Below are positions 24,000 through 36,665 of a DNA stretch of 64,000 nt, piece after piece. Origin of the DNA: Meconema thalassinum. Its lineage: Eukaryota; Arthropoda; Insecta; Orthoptera; Tettigoniidae. Position 1 is the stretch's first letter. Each line of letters begins with the position of its first letter. Both the position numbers and the translations under genes were made by a program. The stretch lies in assembly GCA_946902985.2 (NCBI GenBank), contig CAMPQE020000054.1, positions 124,001-188,000 on the forward strand, in the 5' to 3' direction. The notes beneath the pieces are model-generated. The model searched no databases, had not been told where the DNA came from, and saw nothing but the letters and a program-made list of their open reading frames with translations.

Positions 24000-24188
24000 C
24001 CAACCTCTAGGCCCACACTGTCACAGGATCGGGTGTGTCCTTGAGCCAGCTCCGGCACGAGACTGATAGCTCAAGGCGATCAGGTAAATGGGGGAGAAAG
24101 TCATAGCCATGCCCAAGGAAACACACCCCCAGAACGCAAAGCTAAGAAATAATAAGTCCATGTTTATGAAAAAAAAAAGGTTAACAAT

Positions 24189-24189
<1 letters not shown>

Positions 24190-24221
<32 letters not shown>
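24190..24221. repeat. (TA)n microsatellite
   Basis: Uninterrupted TA run of about 15 units. The flanking 24000-24430 holds no recognisable gene. Confidence 0.95.
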
Positions 24222-24223
<2 letters not shown>

Positions 24224-24439
24224 GTTCGTCTTTTATGCGTTTATAAACCATTCATTCGATTGCGATCAAATTTTGGTGAGTTGTTGTAGACACATTCGGG
24301 ATATTCATAGCGGAGTTTTAAAATGTTTTTCGCTTTTGTGTCTTTATTATTCAAAATGCAATTTCAAGGTCATATGTCTATATAAATTATTATTATTATC
24401 ATTTATGACATTATTATTATTGATTTAAGCCCACTACGG

Positions 24440-25585
24440 AGCACTTATGACTAGTTCTTCTTCGATGCTCTTTTCCGTTCCCAATATCTCTTGCGCCCTG
24501 CTGATAATCTCTCCTTTCTCTCCTGCTTCCAACAGTTTGGGACTCTAGGTGGTGGAGTCCAAGACTCTAACAAAACACAAATTTTAGAACGATATTTTAC
24601 ATCAAGGTCAGCAATTCCAGCCGAATCCAAGTCCTTTAGTACTTCATTAAGCCACAATCTTCCAGTCTTGTAGCTTATAACCAAGGTTAAGATCTTCTTG
24701 GTAAGCCTATTGCTGGTTATTCGTTGTAGGGGCACTTAGAACTTTAGCCTCCTACGTCGCATACTGGTATTGGCTGTTTCAAACTGTTGATACACGTCAG
24801 AATTAGATTTCAAACGGTAGGTTCCTTCTGGGAGCAATCTCGGGCCATGAATTTTCCTGAGGATACGTCTTTCGGCTTTCTCCAGGTCATCCATGGTGCC
24901 TCTGCGGCGTACAGAAACTGTGGTCTGACAACAGACAGATCTTAGCTTTCCTCGAAATGCATTTCTTGTTGTGCAAATTGTGGGATAGTTGGTATGCTGC
25001 GTTCAGTTTGGTACGCCTTGCTAAGATGGGGGTGCCATCTCTACCATTGGGGTGGACCCATTCACCATGATAACGAAAGCGATTGCCTCTTCCAATCGTT
25101 CCATGAGAGGTCGTCAAAGGTGTGTTCCCGGAGTGCCAATTCTCAAAGTACTTGGTCGTATCGTAAGATATCTGTAATTCAGACTTCACCGCTATCTCGT
25201 GCAAGGCTTGTACAGCTATGACAGCATCCTTAGAGTTGTTGGCTAAGAATGCAAAGTCATCTGCGAAGGCAAGGCACCTGATCTCGATTCTTTTGGTTCC
25301 AGCTCCAAGGCAACTGGTTTGAATCCTAGATTCCTCAATGTGCATTCCGAGGGCATGATGACTTTATCAAGCGCCAGATTTAACAGATTGCGTGAGAGAC
25401 CATCTCCCTGTCGTACTCCGGTTTTTATCATGAAACTTCGAGATAGTTTTCCTCTGAACTTCACCTTAGAGGTTGTATCCGTGAGAGTCTGTTTGATGAG
25501 GTTGCGTTTGTTATAATCCACACCTCGTGGAGTATTGAGAAGAGTGTCTGGCGGTCGATGGAATCATAAGCTTTTGCGAAGTCAA
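24440..25585 (-). pseudogene. LINE reverse transcriptase relic, antisense
   Basis: Reading down the minus strand from 25585: a FAKAYDSIDRQTLLN-like segment, then KFRGKLSRSF..KTGVRQGD (RT core), CLAFADDFAFLAN (catalytic FADD) and YHGEWV, and finally a C-terminal part with a GRLWLNEVLKDL segment. Frameshifts separate the pieces (25521-25243, 25345-24887, 24735-24451). The same family recurs at 52900-54160. The 5' part, including any endonuclease, is missing. Confidence 0.8.
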
Positions 25586-25799
25586 ATTAAACCAATTAGA
25601 CCAATTAAACACTTATACCCAACATCTTCAAACCAGGCAAACGGCCAAACGTACAATAATTTTCTCAAAGTGATATGTTAGTTACTTCTGGAAGAGAATA
25701 TTCTACATCAAGCCGAACAAGTCAGGGATTGACTTGGAACCTAAGAGCGAATGGAGAATATGAACAAATCAAGTTTTAATTCACCGTCTCTAGTCGGGC

Positions 25800-25912
25800 G
25801 TAGCATTCAACGGGTTAAACACTCCTTTATGTTTGGGAGAAGGCTCTAAGATTGCAGCAGGTAGAGAGTTCCAGTTATGAATGGCACGGTTTCCGTAAGA
25901 ATATTGTTACGG
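25800..25912 (-). pseudogene. LINE C-terminal fragment
   Basis: On the minus strand a short frame reads YSYGNRAIHNWNSLPAAIL, the 'R....WN.LP' block typical of the C-terminal end of several LINE and RT families. It stops abruptly at about 25912, where a different sequence starting TGTTACGGCCC begins. Confidence 0.55.
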
Positions 25913-25913
25913 C

Positions 25914-27528
25914 CCAGCTTTCAATTAGGCCTTAACTCCAATTTACCCAAATCCCATAATAATAAACTGTACAGCGCAGTCACTGCTTACATGTGAAGCA
26001 ACATTGCCTCACGATCACAACTCCCAACAGATAAGTAAGGATCCCAAGAGGCGAACAGATCCAGTTGCACGGACGGACCAGAGGAGGGACTGACGACGGT
26101 CACCCTCCGAATCGGGACGGAAGTCCCACGGGGCCCTAGGGCAGCTCTTCTAGACTTCAAGACCTCACCTCAGAGGTGAGTGTGCTTGAGCTATCCTTAT
26201 TCCCATCGCTCAAACATCTCACCACAGACCTGTTACTCGACTGCAAATTAACAGTCAAATACCTCTAGACCATGAGTCTTTATTCACTTACTTCGCATGT
26301 TAAAATCAGACAGTCTTTCATCCTCTCGCCTCCGCAATCCACATTAACTTGCAGTCCCCACGTCCAACTGTTCGATTTCCAAATCAGCATTCAACATGCA
26401 CGCTCACCACTCGCGCGCTGACGATGCATATGCTTCCACCAGAACTTTCCCTGTGACCTTGCTTTGCAAGCGCTACGCGCAAATCCTTAACGAATTTGAA
26501 GCCCCCACGAGAACACCCCAAGCGAGTGCCCTACTTATTGGAGTCGCAGGGGTTAACCCGCAGAGAAGACCTGTCGCAATCCACAAAAAAACTAGAAATA
26601 AAACACTGTCCAAAACATTTCCCCGGCCCCTTCATACACTACACTCACCCCACCTAACCCCAAGTCCTTCAAAACATTCTAAACATCAACACAAACCCCG
26701 CATAACCCTCGCAAAGAGAACACACACCCGCTAGGTCCAAATCACTGGCGGAATAGCACCTCACCCTATTTACGTTCTGTAGGATCCTGGATATAGCTCG
26801 CCCCAGCTCTTTCATCCTCAATGCACTCCCGGACAAGAACAAAACAACCCCTTATATATCGTTCACAACCCCCCTCACACACAATTACATACGCCGACAT
26901 ACAACACTAGTCAGGGATTCAACAATGAACAAAGAGCACCGAAGTCATACTAGACAAACAGAGAAATCCAACACAATCTAGCAGCCCCCTACAATCTCTC
27001 ATGCCCTTATATAAGGATTTCACACACGCAATCCAGTCCCACACTTCACAGGCACACGACCCCTTCACATTAAATACACTCAATATACGTTGCATTTCAT
27101 CCCAATGCCCAGACACGAACACGAACGAGATCAAACATCAGGGCAAATCACACACAAGAGGAGAACACATAAGCTACGTATTCTTTCTTTGTATTACGGA
27201 CCAGGGACGGATGGGTGTAAAAATTGCGTTATGTCACAATTCTTTAGTTTTGAGAAAATCATGTTTTAAAGTTCAACTCGGAGCCCTAAATGGAGTTTTA
27301 GAATATAAGTAATTTGAATTATGTCTTCAGGAGCCTAATACTATTCACATCAATGGGATAACTCGTCATAATAAATTCCAAGCAAGTTCACGTACCGGTA
27401 GTTACGGAGCCAAACAACACGAGGTGTCTCATAATGTATGACTTAACACAATTTGCACACCCACATCTCACCTATATAGGCTAATATAAAGCTCAATGTT
27501 GGTTTGTCTGTCTGTTATTTATTTAAAT
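25914..27528. other. C-rich stretch without a recognisable gene; possible LTR-like start
   Basis: The base composition changes sharply, becoming C-rich on the plus strand to about 27170. The first bases TGTTACGGCC resemble the start of some Gypsy-group LTRs. I could not find a convincing matching end, target duplication, primer-binding site or gag/pol frame, so I do not call an LTR element. Confidence 0.25.
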
Positions 27529-27900
27529 CTACACCGTTTCTCCGATTTGAACCCGATTTTACCTAGTTATCCTTTGGAATCCTGCGGGTAACACTGTCCA
27601 CTTGAAATTTCAAACAGGCCTCTCCATTCCCTGTATTCAGGCCCTTCGGCACAAATCCACACAGTTTCACCACATTTTACGTACTTTCCCTTTGGAACCC
27701 GACGAGTAAAACTGTCCACTAGAAATTTCGGACAGCCCTCTCCATTCACGGCATTTAGGCCATTTAGCACTAATCTATACCGTTTCACCGAACTGAACCA
27801 AATTTTATATGCTTACCTTTCGAAACCTAACAGATAACACTGTGTACCTGAAATTCAGACATCCCTATCCAATTCCTAGATATAGGCCATTGGGCACATA
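27529..27900. repeat. Tandem repeat, about three units of ~120-127 bp
   Basis: The phrase 'c.gtttcaccga' recurs at about 27535, 27662 and 27781. It is followed each time by 'acctttggaaccc..cgggtaacactgtccactTGAAATTTC' and 'gacagccctctccattc' variants. The units are diverged. Confidence 0.7.
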
Positions 27901-28539
27901 GACGAAGGATCGAATTTGTAGTAGAAGAACCAACGTAGGCTCATTTTAAGCCTCGCAACGCAAGAAACAATACTCGGGACGTAAAGTAGTTTAGTTAAGT
28001 TTGGTGAAATGTTGAAAATTTGTATAAATAACAGAGAAATGGACCTCAAATCTGCTTTTTGGAGCCATAGAGCCAATCGTGTCGGAAGTAGTGTAACTGC
28101 AAGAATATTTAAATAAGTCTCTTTTTGGCTGGCATGGCCAAGGACTAGGATCTCATGATCAATGTTTATTAAAGCTAATAAAAATATATGTTCCACTCTG
28201 GAAGACATAATGCTTTTTAACTAAGCTCATACACATACACTGTGCATATCTCCAGTCAGCAAAACAATAGGTACCGCAACAGGGCATGTCACTTTCTAAC
28301 AAGCAGAACAGCTGGGAAATGACGATTGACAATGGACTACGTGACCTTCCAGTTGGCGGGAATTAAGTTTAATAATCACACTGTGATGATGAGTGATGTT
28401 AGGTGTAAGAATTCATTAATAATATTGTTGGGCAACTTCACGAAGAGTGCGAATGAGTATTGCGCTTAGTCACTCTAACTGAAATATCGCTCTTTGCACG
28501 CACAGAATGAAGTGTTGAATATTGCTCAGTGTGGTAAGT

Positions 28540-28700
28540 CATGACGGGAAGGACATAACGCACTTTGCACACCCGAAATCTGGCCGATGTCAATATAACA
28601 CGTAATACACAACTCAAAAACTTGGTATCCGTCCGCAATATAACATCACGCTCAAGCAGATCGCCCTTTCTTGACTTAACGCACTTTACACACCCACCCG
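28540..28700 (+). repeat. Dispersed repeat, copy 1
   Basis: The block from 'tcatgacgggaaggacataac' to 'ttgacttaacgcactttacac' matches 31186-31392 in the same orientation with few changes. The second copy directly abuts the start of duplicon B. Confidence 0.75.
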
Positions 28701-28802
28701 TCTTATTCCTCCCACAGAGCATGCCATTCTACTGCTTGGCTTTGTTTTTTGGAAAAGAAAGGGACCTGTATTCGTCTCATGCTCTCTTAGGATATGATTG
28801 AT

Positions 28803-28818
28803 GGCCCTGAGGAGGGCC
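28803..28818 (-). promoter_or_regulatory. Histone-type 3' stem-loop
   Basis: On the minus strand the sequence is GGCCCTCCTCAGGGCC, a perfect 6-bp stem with a 4-base loop, about 55 bases after the histone H1 stop. Replication-dependent histone mRNAs end in such a hairpin bound by SLBP. Stem composition and size fit the consensus, but the loop is CCTC instead of TTTC/TTTT. A purine-rich AAGAGAGC lies 14 bases further downstream, like a histone downstream element. Confidence 0.75.
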
Positions 28819-28871
28819 GTTTGGGCACCCAGAGGAGGGTTTGAAAGGAATGGTAAAAATCGCTGAAACTC

Positions 28872-29226
28872 TCATTTCTTCATTGGAGCTGCCTTCTTGG
28901 GCGAAGCCTTGGGATTGGCAGCCATCTTAGGCTTACGTTCTTTAGGTATTTTTGTCTGCACATTTGCTGCCTTCTTAGCCTTAGAAAGAGCTTTCTTACT
29001 CTTAGGGGCAGGTGCAGCACGCTTCTTCTCGGCTGGTTTCTTGGAGATGGCCTTCTTGGCGGCTGCTTTCGCCTAAGATTTCTTGGCTTTGGGAAGGCGC
29101 TTCTCCTTAGGGGCAGCAGACCGCTGGCCTTCTCGGGCTTAGCTGCTGAGGGGAGCTTGAAGGAGCCGGAAGCTCCCCTTCCCTTGGTCTGCACCAGCTC
29201 ACCTCCCCTAAGGTTCATCCTTCTTC
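28872..29226 (-). pseudogene. Linker histone H1, C-terminal part, broken
   Basis: The minus strand starts with GGELVQTKGRGASGSFKL, the conserved end of the H1 winged-helix domain, and continues into a Lys/Ala/Pro-rich tail (AKAAAKKAISKKPAEKK..., PKASPKKAAPMKK) that ends with TGA at 28874-28872. A frameshift near 29130 and an in-frame TAG near 29074 break it, and the N-terminal part of the globular domain is not found upstream. H1 binds linker DNA on the nucleosome. The presence of the 3' stem-loop means this came from a genomic (not poly-A retroposed) histone copy. Confidence 0.85.
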
Positions 29227-31185
29227 TAGCCCCCAAGTAGGAGGAAAACCTCCCGGTAAAAACCTATAGGTTAATTTTTACAGAGGGAAAGAAACCTACA
29301 ATAATCTTCCTCTCGCAACAGTGCCTGAAAAGTCCTACGGGATTAAAGACCTAAGTTGGGGAACCCCCCCCCCCCCAGGGAGTTCCGGGACAATTGCTTC
29401 CTCGTTAGCCCTGTATCTTCCCGATAGGCCTTGCCTCCTGAGCAGGGTAAGCAAGCCTCACCTAGAGATACTCTCGTTCCTTAGGGCCCTCCTCCTTGAT
29501 AATAAACCCTTAGTAGGATACTAAAAGAATGAAAGTAAAGTCTTTTGGAAATTAAATTAGCCCTGGGGATATCTGGCATCTCTAACAGAGTCATATTTGG
29601 CCTGCAAGACAACAAAACACAATCCTTTACTTCGCCTTAGTTAGAGAGACTCCTCACAGGTCCGATGCATAGACACCGCATAAGTATTCGAACCAGGTCC
29701 TGAAAGAGTGTGATGAATACGTTAACATTCAGGATGTTACACTGCCACGTGAGGCCGAAGAGGCCTGTGAGCCTCTCAAGCAGCTGTTAAGGAGGAGGTA
29801 TAACCTGCATCTGCACCTCCCGGGTAACGAACCTACAGCCATCCTTCTTGAAAGCTTAGGCCCTTTATGGAGGTCCCCTACGTGTGGGAACACCTCTCTA
29901 GTCGTTGTTTGTTTGTCCCAAGAACAATGATATGTTATATGAAGTGCATTTCTGTATTTTGGTTAAGTGTAATGTTATTAAGAACATGCAATGAGAAAAT
30001 GTATGACTAAGTAGAACGATGAAGGAATGAGTGAAAGAGGGTGATTAAGAACTGTCTAATTGATATTATTCCTACTATCTTAGTTTGTAAACAGTGTGTG
30101 TATTCCCCCCTCCCCAAATCCCTCCCTCTTTAAACACCCTAGTCATAAACTTATTAAAATAAATAAGAGCATATCTCTAAATAAAAACACTTTGTGGCAC
30201 ATGTCTCCTGTTATCCTCTAGCAAAGCCTTCACAATGACACAGGTTATTTGACAGCTCACAACCACATTCAAAATTTTAAATAGTGGCTATTGGAGTCCA
30301 TGCCAAGTTGAATAATCCCTAAAACTCGACTTATTCAGCAAGAGAGTAGTAGCCTCGAAGCCTGTAATTTAGATGCAGCTGTCCCAATCATCATTCAAGT
30401 ACATAGCAAGGACCTAACCAGGAAAAAAAAATCAGATCTTGCTTTCTGTTGGCAGAACGTATGGGAAGACTGTAACAAGGCCTGTGCTTCTTCCTCGCTT
30501 TACTATGTCAGATTCAAAGCGATTGGGAAACAAATTAGAGCATCATTCATCTCACCTATAGGGAAGACTAAATAGAAGTTTCATTTAAAGCCTCGTAGGA
30601 AGAATTCATACAAAGCGAGAGGTTAATTTATGCCGAGCAAGGCGATAGAAAATGACATAGGTATCTGAGACACCAACCGCATTTTAATACCGAGTATTAT
30701 TAAAACCGTTGCCTAGGACCTGACTTGTAAGAATTCAATTTGTCGCCACAAATACCGCATATCTGAGCACTCAGGTTTTATTTTCAAGAGTTATATGCGG
30801 GTTATTTCTCGCGAATTAAACGGCCTTCCTCCTACGTGTGTTATTAGCTGCCAATATCTGCCATGGCGTCATTTATAACGGCAGAAATAACCGTAACAAG
30901 CCGTTATTACAAGCGCCTTTGTGTTTGACCTACAGGCTGGTAAAAACGCAATTTTAGAGTCACTCGCAATTCATATGAAGACAGGAATTTACGAGATCGT
31001 CAAAGAAAGATTGATAAATAATGAGGAGGGTATACAATTTAATCCAAACCCCGAGTATAGATATAAATTGACACTCAAAAGGTCGGTAGCCCTGACCAAA
31101 CTGCGAGTTTTGTGTTATATTGTGATATCTCTATCATTAGCGGCAGATGACCTACCTGTTCCATCCCGTCAAGGCAACAATCAAT
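29227..31185. other. No gene identified; one unexplained open frame
   Basis: A poly-C run lies at 29367-29379. From about 29672 to 29928 (+) there is an ATG-less open frame with ordinary amino-acid composition (for example VLKECDEYVNIQDVTLPREA) that I do not recognise. It might be an exon or a transposon relic. The rest shows nothing I can support. Confidence 0.3.
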
Positions 31186-31392
31186 GTCATGACGGGAAGG
31201 ACATAACGCACTTTGCACACCCGAAATCTGGCCGAAGTCAACATAACACGTAATACACAACTCAATAACTTCGTAACCGTCCACAATATAACATCACGCG
31301 CTATACTCGCGCAAGCAGATCGCCCTCCTCTCTTCGATGCCAGTTTTAACTCAGTTCACACCATTTATTGACTTAACGCACTTTACACACCC
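31186..31392 (+). repeat. Dispersed repeat, copy 2, at the duplicon B border
   Basis: This is a copy of 28540-28700 with a ~30-base extra segment (gcgctatactcgc...). It ends at 'cactttacacaccca', exactly where similarity to duplicon A begins, so the repeat may mark the duplication breakpoint. Confidence 0.7.
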
Positions 31393-33102
31393 ACACTTAG
31401 TATCAGTACAAATGCTGCGAGATGATTCTACAAGAACAAACAAAATCTGATGACTGAATATCAGATCAATCAAAATCCTATTAATCGAACGTATCACTTC
31501 TATCACCGATTATATCGAACGCTCATCAAAATCAAACTTTGGCAAACATGTAGGGAAAGGCATGGCACGAAATCAAACTAATGAAAAATCTTACTCGAAA
31601 TACTTGAGTGTTCTTATTATTTATATGAGCCTCGACTCGAAACAGTGACCCTTCACTCTACAATGGTGGGAACAGCATGTGTGGATAGACTGATGAACCA
31701 GGATCTCGTTATCTATCCCTATAAATGTGTTTTAAAATAACTTTCCTGTCGAATACTAGACATAAATCAGAAAGATCTACCTCGAAATAAATACAAAATT
31801 CACCAATTCTAAATTAGTTTTCAAATAACGTACACCTTCCAGTGAATAATACTGAACAATCAAAATCGAAACTGCAAATCCACAAATCTTATCTGAACTG
31901 GAAACCCATTAGGGGAAAGAACTTCCCTTGCTAACAGTCAGCTGATACGATGTTAACGACCACTCAAATATTGAACTAACTAACGCCTCAGTAAGTCTCA
32001 AATATCAAACTCAATATCTATCACCAACAGATCTGTTCACTTCAGGATGTTAAGTGTGGTTCGTTTCTCGCTGAGGCTCCAAGATCACGTGTATCTCCGC
32101 TGAACAATCAAAATCCCATTGTATGTAGTTATGCATATAATTTGTATATCTATGTGAAAACCCAATTCACTCGAACCTCAACATAGACAATTTGGCTCCC
32201 ATGGCCTTGCAAATAGGGTCTTTCAGTGGCCTATTGTCGAATATTCACATATTATTGGTTTACCTGCCTCGAAGAACATCATTATGCCTCGATGATTATC
32301 ACAAACAATGGGCGGTAAGTGGCTACACCTGTTGCCACTCGCCGATATACACTTATCACATGGCTCAACTTAAAAAGGCACATTATTCATAACACACACA
32401 TATTGCATGCGAATTTCTCACATATTATAAACCTTACCTTTCGAATCACTAATATTCCACCACAAATAATAGCACGTGATCAATCTTGCTGATCATCGCT
32501 TGCATGTATATTCAAAGGCTTTCTTGGGGTGAATTATCTGGGAGTCTCAACATTATTAATCATATTCTATCACTGTTCATGAAATCATGTTATCTCACAT
32601 CATCCTGACGTCTATCCGTGATTTCAAACTCAATATGCATGGTTATGTTTCAACATACACTTCATCTAATGAACAGGTGATCTGAAGTAAATAACATCGT
32701 ATAATCTAAAGGGTACCTTTCCTTACTACTAAATATTCGTGATACGCTGTTTCTACTGAATAAGACGCCTTCAAATCGCTACTTTAGCCTATCACAAATA
32801 TCAAAAAGTAAGGACAAAAAGTATCCTAACTGGACTATGTTATATTTACATTCACAAATCCTATTCCATAAACAGGAAATGACAAAGAAATATAGCCAAC
32901 TTACAGTGTTTTCTTCCCCCTCCGTAGTTTATAGTGACGAGCCACGGACAGCCCCTTCCATAACGACTAATTCATAGTTAGAAAGTCGGCACTCATTTCA
33001 TGATGTCTTACGTCTTGCTCACATTTGTACACATTACAATTTGTTTCATAGTAATATATTTTATATTATCATGCCCAATTAATATGATACACAAACTGTG
33101 GA

Positions 33103-33198
33103 CTCCACCATTTATACACTCCCTAGCCACTCCGGTCATGTGACTGTGGGCTCCACCATTTATACACTCCCTAGCCACTCCGGTCATGTGACTGGATT
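33103..33198. repeat. 48-bp tandem duplication
   Basis: 'ctccaccatttatacactcc' begins at 33103 and again at 33151. The whole 48-base unit is nearly identical. Duplicon A has one unit (8710-8757), so the duplication is young and local. Confidence 0.9.
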
Positions 33199-33357
33199 CT
33201 CCAATGTCGTTTTTCTCCTCGCGCATTGATATTGTGTCCATTTTCTACATATTCTGTTTCCATGGTGTTTTACACGAACAAATGACTTCATAATTCTTGC
33301 CTGTATGTTTATAAATCCCTTCAAGAACCATATTTTCCATAGAGTCCGTATATTTCT

Positions 33358-33586
33358 AATAATAATGTTATTGGTTTTACGTCCCTTTTAACTACACTGG
33401 CTTTTTAGAGACGCCGGGGTGCCGGAATTTTGCCCCAAAGGGGATCTTTAACGTGCCAGTAAATCTACTGACACGGCTCCCTCGCATTTGCGCACCCTCA
33501 AATGCCAGCTGACTGCGGCAGGTTTCGAACCTGCAACCTTGGGCTCAGCAAGCGAGAACGTTACCCCTGAGCCACGCTGCCAGACA
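33358..33586 (-). mobile_element. tRNA-derived SINE, full length
   Basis: On the minus strand it starts with a tRNA-like head whose B box is ggtttcgaac... in context, contains 'gtcagtagatttactggcac', and ends with 'gggacgtaaaaccaataac' plus a TTA tail. A perfect 10-base target duplication gtatatttct lies at 33348-33357 and 33587-33596. Duplicon A has the empty site (around 8920), so the insertion postdates the duplication. Confidence 0.88.
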
Positions 33587-36564
33587 GTATATTTCTCTGT
33601 GAATGGGCGTGTCTTCGCTGTTCTATGACGCGCCCCATGGAATTCCGTAGCATGGGATTCACCGAATCGACATCTACCAAGGAGTGCTGTCCTGGCCTTC
33701 ATCTTATGTATAGGTGACCTATATTTCCAGTCTCCCTTGTCAACATGTATTGTGAAATTCTACCTCACTTTTTGGAGTGAACACTTTTGCTTGTAATTAA
33801 AACTTCTTCATGTAATTAGTTGTAGAGCATAATATTGATTCAAATGTTGCCTAATATCAAATTTTTAATTTTGTCAAGTATTTGGCCTCGATCTTAAATC
33901 ATAGACTAAGGGGTACAACACGTTTCTGCCGATTATTGAGATAAGTATGGTTAAGCAGCGGACATTGATTTATAAATATGAAGTTCAAAGGGAATGTATA
34001 TCCACTTCAAGCTGGGAGTTACGCCCCCTAATCAGGGAAGAGAACGGATAGGTGCAGAAAGGTGGCTTACAAGGCCTATCATGTTCACCGTCGATATATA
34101 TCAGCTTCACTTTTATTTGTGTGTTAACACTGACATATCTCTATTACTGTATTTTACATTTCTTATAACTGATTAAGATGTGTGTAAGTATTTCTACCCT
34201 AATTATTCCCGTTTCCACAGTGTTGGCAGGGAGATTGAGAGAGTTACTATGGGGCAACGGTTCTTTCTTACAGCCGGAGTTTATGATAACAACATTCTTG
34301 TGTAGAAGTGACGCTCCCAGAAAACGTTAACATGTTTCTGTTTATTGATGTTTCCTGTTTGTTGTTTTTGTTCTTTGCCGTCAGTGATCCATCAAGTGTG
34401 ATATTTCTCAACATGTACGTTGATATTTCTAGATTAAACCCACTTTGTTACGTCTATGTACTGTTTAATCAGAATGAACTATGGTGAAGGGTTGGTTAGA
34501 AGTGTCCGTGGCCTATTAAGACGTACAATCCCGCATTCGCCTGACATAATAAATGAGAAAATATACTAAACCGTTTCATACAAAACCGACGGTGGGTTCC
34601 AAGCCCAGTTGTCTTCTGAGCGGGGAAGTACCCCGACCACATGGCCTGGATCTCGAAGTTTTGTGATATTTTAAATAAGCTCAGCTCCTTTCCTCGAGAT
34701 TTTTTTTATGATAACGACTTCATTTATGATAGCTTTTGAAATAGGCAATGAGTTGGAGCGAAGCTATTGAAATGTAAGTCAATGACACTGCAGTTAGAAC
34801 TGCTCCAGGCATTCTTTTGTCTGGTGAACTCTACCGGTGATTCCTCTGGGAGATAGAAACACTGGCTCATTTCCTTGAATCTTTTCCATAAAATCGTGCC
34901 CTGCGTGTTGTAACAAGAAAGGATATAACGTCCAAGAATAAGTCGGTGTCATATCATATATCGCAGTTTAAGGTGACTGGAGATGATTGCCGCCAAGACC
35001 AAGAAAGGTTTCCAAATAAATCCAACCTGGAGGCCTAAACACCACATGGGCCAGCCTTAAGAAGGAAGGAAACACATGATGGCTTATCGCGTTGCATTTC
35101 ACCTTTGTTGGCTGCCCGGGCAAATGGAAAGTTTACTTCTAGAATATATATACTGTTTCGCAGTACCGCAGTAACTTGAATAACTACTGTTGATATATAA
35201 TGTAAATACAGTAGGTCTACTGCTTGCAGTAGAAGCATTTTGTAGTGGCAAAATATATGTTAAATAGTCTACACAACGCACTATCCAGTTGCGCTTAATG
35301 CAATTGGCTTACTCGAAGTTTTTAAAATCGTACAGCCGTAATCATAAATTCTGTTGTGTTTTTTGAAAATATTCATGTAGAATATTTCTTATATGACATA
35401 AAGTGAGTGATTTATACGTTCATTCTTAAAAGCTCTCAGGTGGAACTGTTGAGGGCTAAGACACTTGTAAGTGACCTGTGAGACTGAAATGGGACAAGAG
35501 GTTGGATTAGCCCCGTATAGTCTTACTGCTAGAAATTGCTTATTACATATTATTTTTTCAGCCCTTAAACCTATTACTTCCTTTATTGCACTGTTCACCA
35601 TATTTTCTATCATAGACCTATTAAGGAAGGGTAGCTTTTTAAGATAAGACTTGTATAATGCAGCAAGATACGCTGGAGAATAAGCATGTAGGGGCAAGTA
35701 ACCTCGTTGTTCCGTCCATTAAAGCCTCAATAACTTACTAACTAAATCAAGAAAGTAATTTCTGTCACTGCAATAGCTAGTATATCTTGACTTCCAGTTG
35801 AGCTGTGCTGTAATGTTACATTATTTATTGTGTAGAAGCGTAAGATAATACCTCAGAAATTAATGATTTATTTTTGTCGCTAGGTTATAAAAGAAGAAAC
35901 CCATGATGACGAGAGGGATGCAAATAGAAGTCATCCAAATGAGTCATTGAATATATTTATTTGTGTTATTGTCTGACACAAGTGGATAATGATGTTAAGG
36001 TTTTATTTAGCAGCCCTAAAACTAATCATTCTCATTCAGAGTTTTCACTGTACAGAGTATTTCAGTATATAAATATGGTATCCAGTATGGATGTTTATGA
36101 GGAGATGAATTACGCACTTGTAAGCTATTTGTGATTGGAACTGTTTCTGATGTGTGGAAAACCCTATCACGTGTTGAGAAAAGTTCTGTGATGTGAGTCT
36201 GTTAAGGTAAATCCGCTACTTCGAACTTCCCCTATTGTGTTCCTGTATCCAGGGGATTTGTTTTCAATCCCATATCTGTCTTCTGTTGCTGATTCACCGA
36301 AATCTGTGAATGTAAACAGATGTCTTCTCACCCGATGGTTCTACATGTAGCAACCACATCAAAGGTCAATCACGAGTAATCTAAGCCACAAAATAATATA
36401 TTATACAGACAAATGTAATCAGGTATATACAGACAATGAATTGAAATACGGTTGGTAGCCTACAATACAAAGGAACTCATGACAATAAAATCATTACTCT
36501 CTTTTTCAGTACAGTACAGAATCACTGTTGTAATACAATATACTGAATCTTGTGTGGCAGAACC

Positions 36565-36665
36565 CCCACCATTCTAAAGTGGGTTTCCCCACTTCTACTC
36601 TCAGCAATTGCTGGGATGGTACCTAAATTCAGATCACGGCCGCCTCCTACCCTAACCTTTGCCCC
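36565..36665 (+). repeat. SINE body fragment
   Basis: 'gggtttccccacttctactctc', 'gctgggatggtacctaa' and 'cacggccgcctcct' match the body of the widespread insect SINE whose head is seen at 13921 and 39130. Head and tail are absent. Confidence 0.6.

Noticed and set aside
26396..26734. A 112-codon frame rich in His, Thr and Pro
   Set aside because: It reflects the local C-rich composition. No motif, splice signal or homology could be recognised.
25914..27100. A solo Gypsy-type LTR starting TGTTACGGCC
   Set aside because: No matching end with a convincing 4-5 bp target duplication and no internal retrovirus-like frames could be identified.
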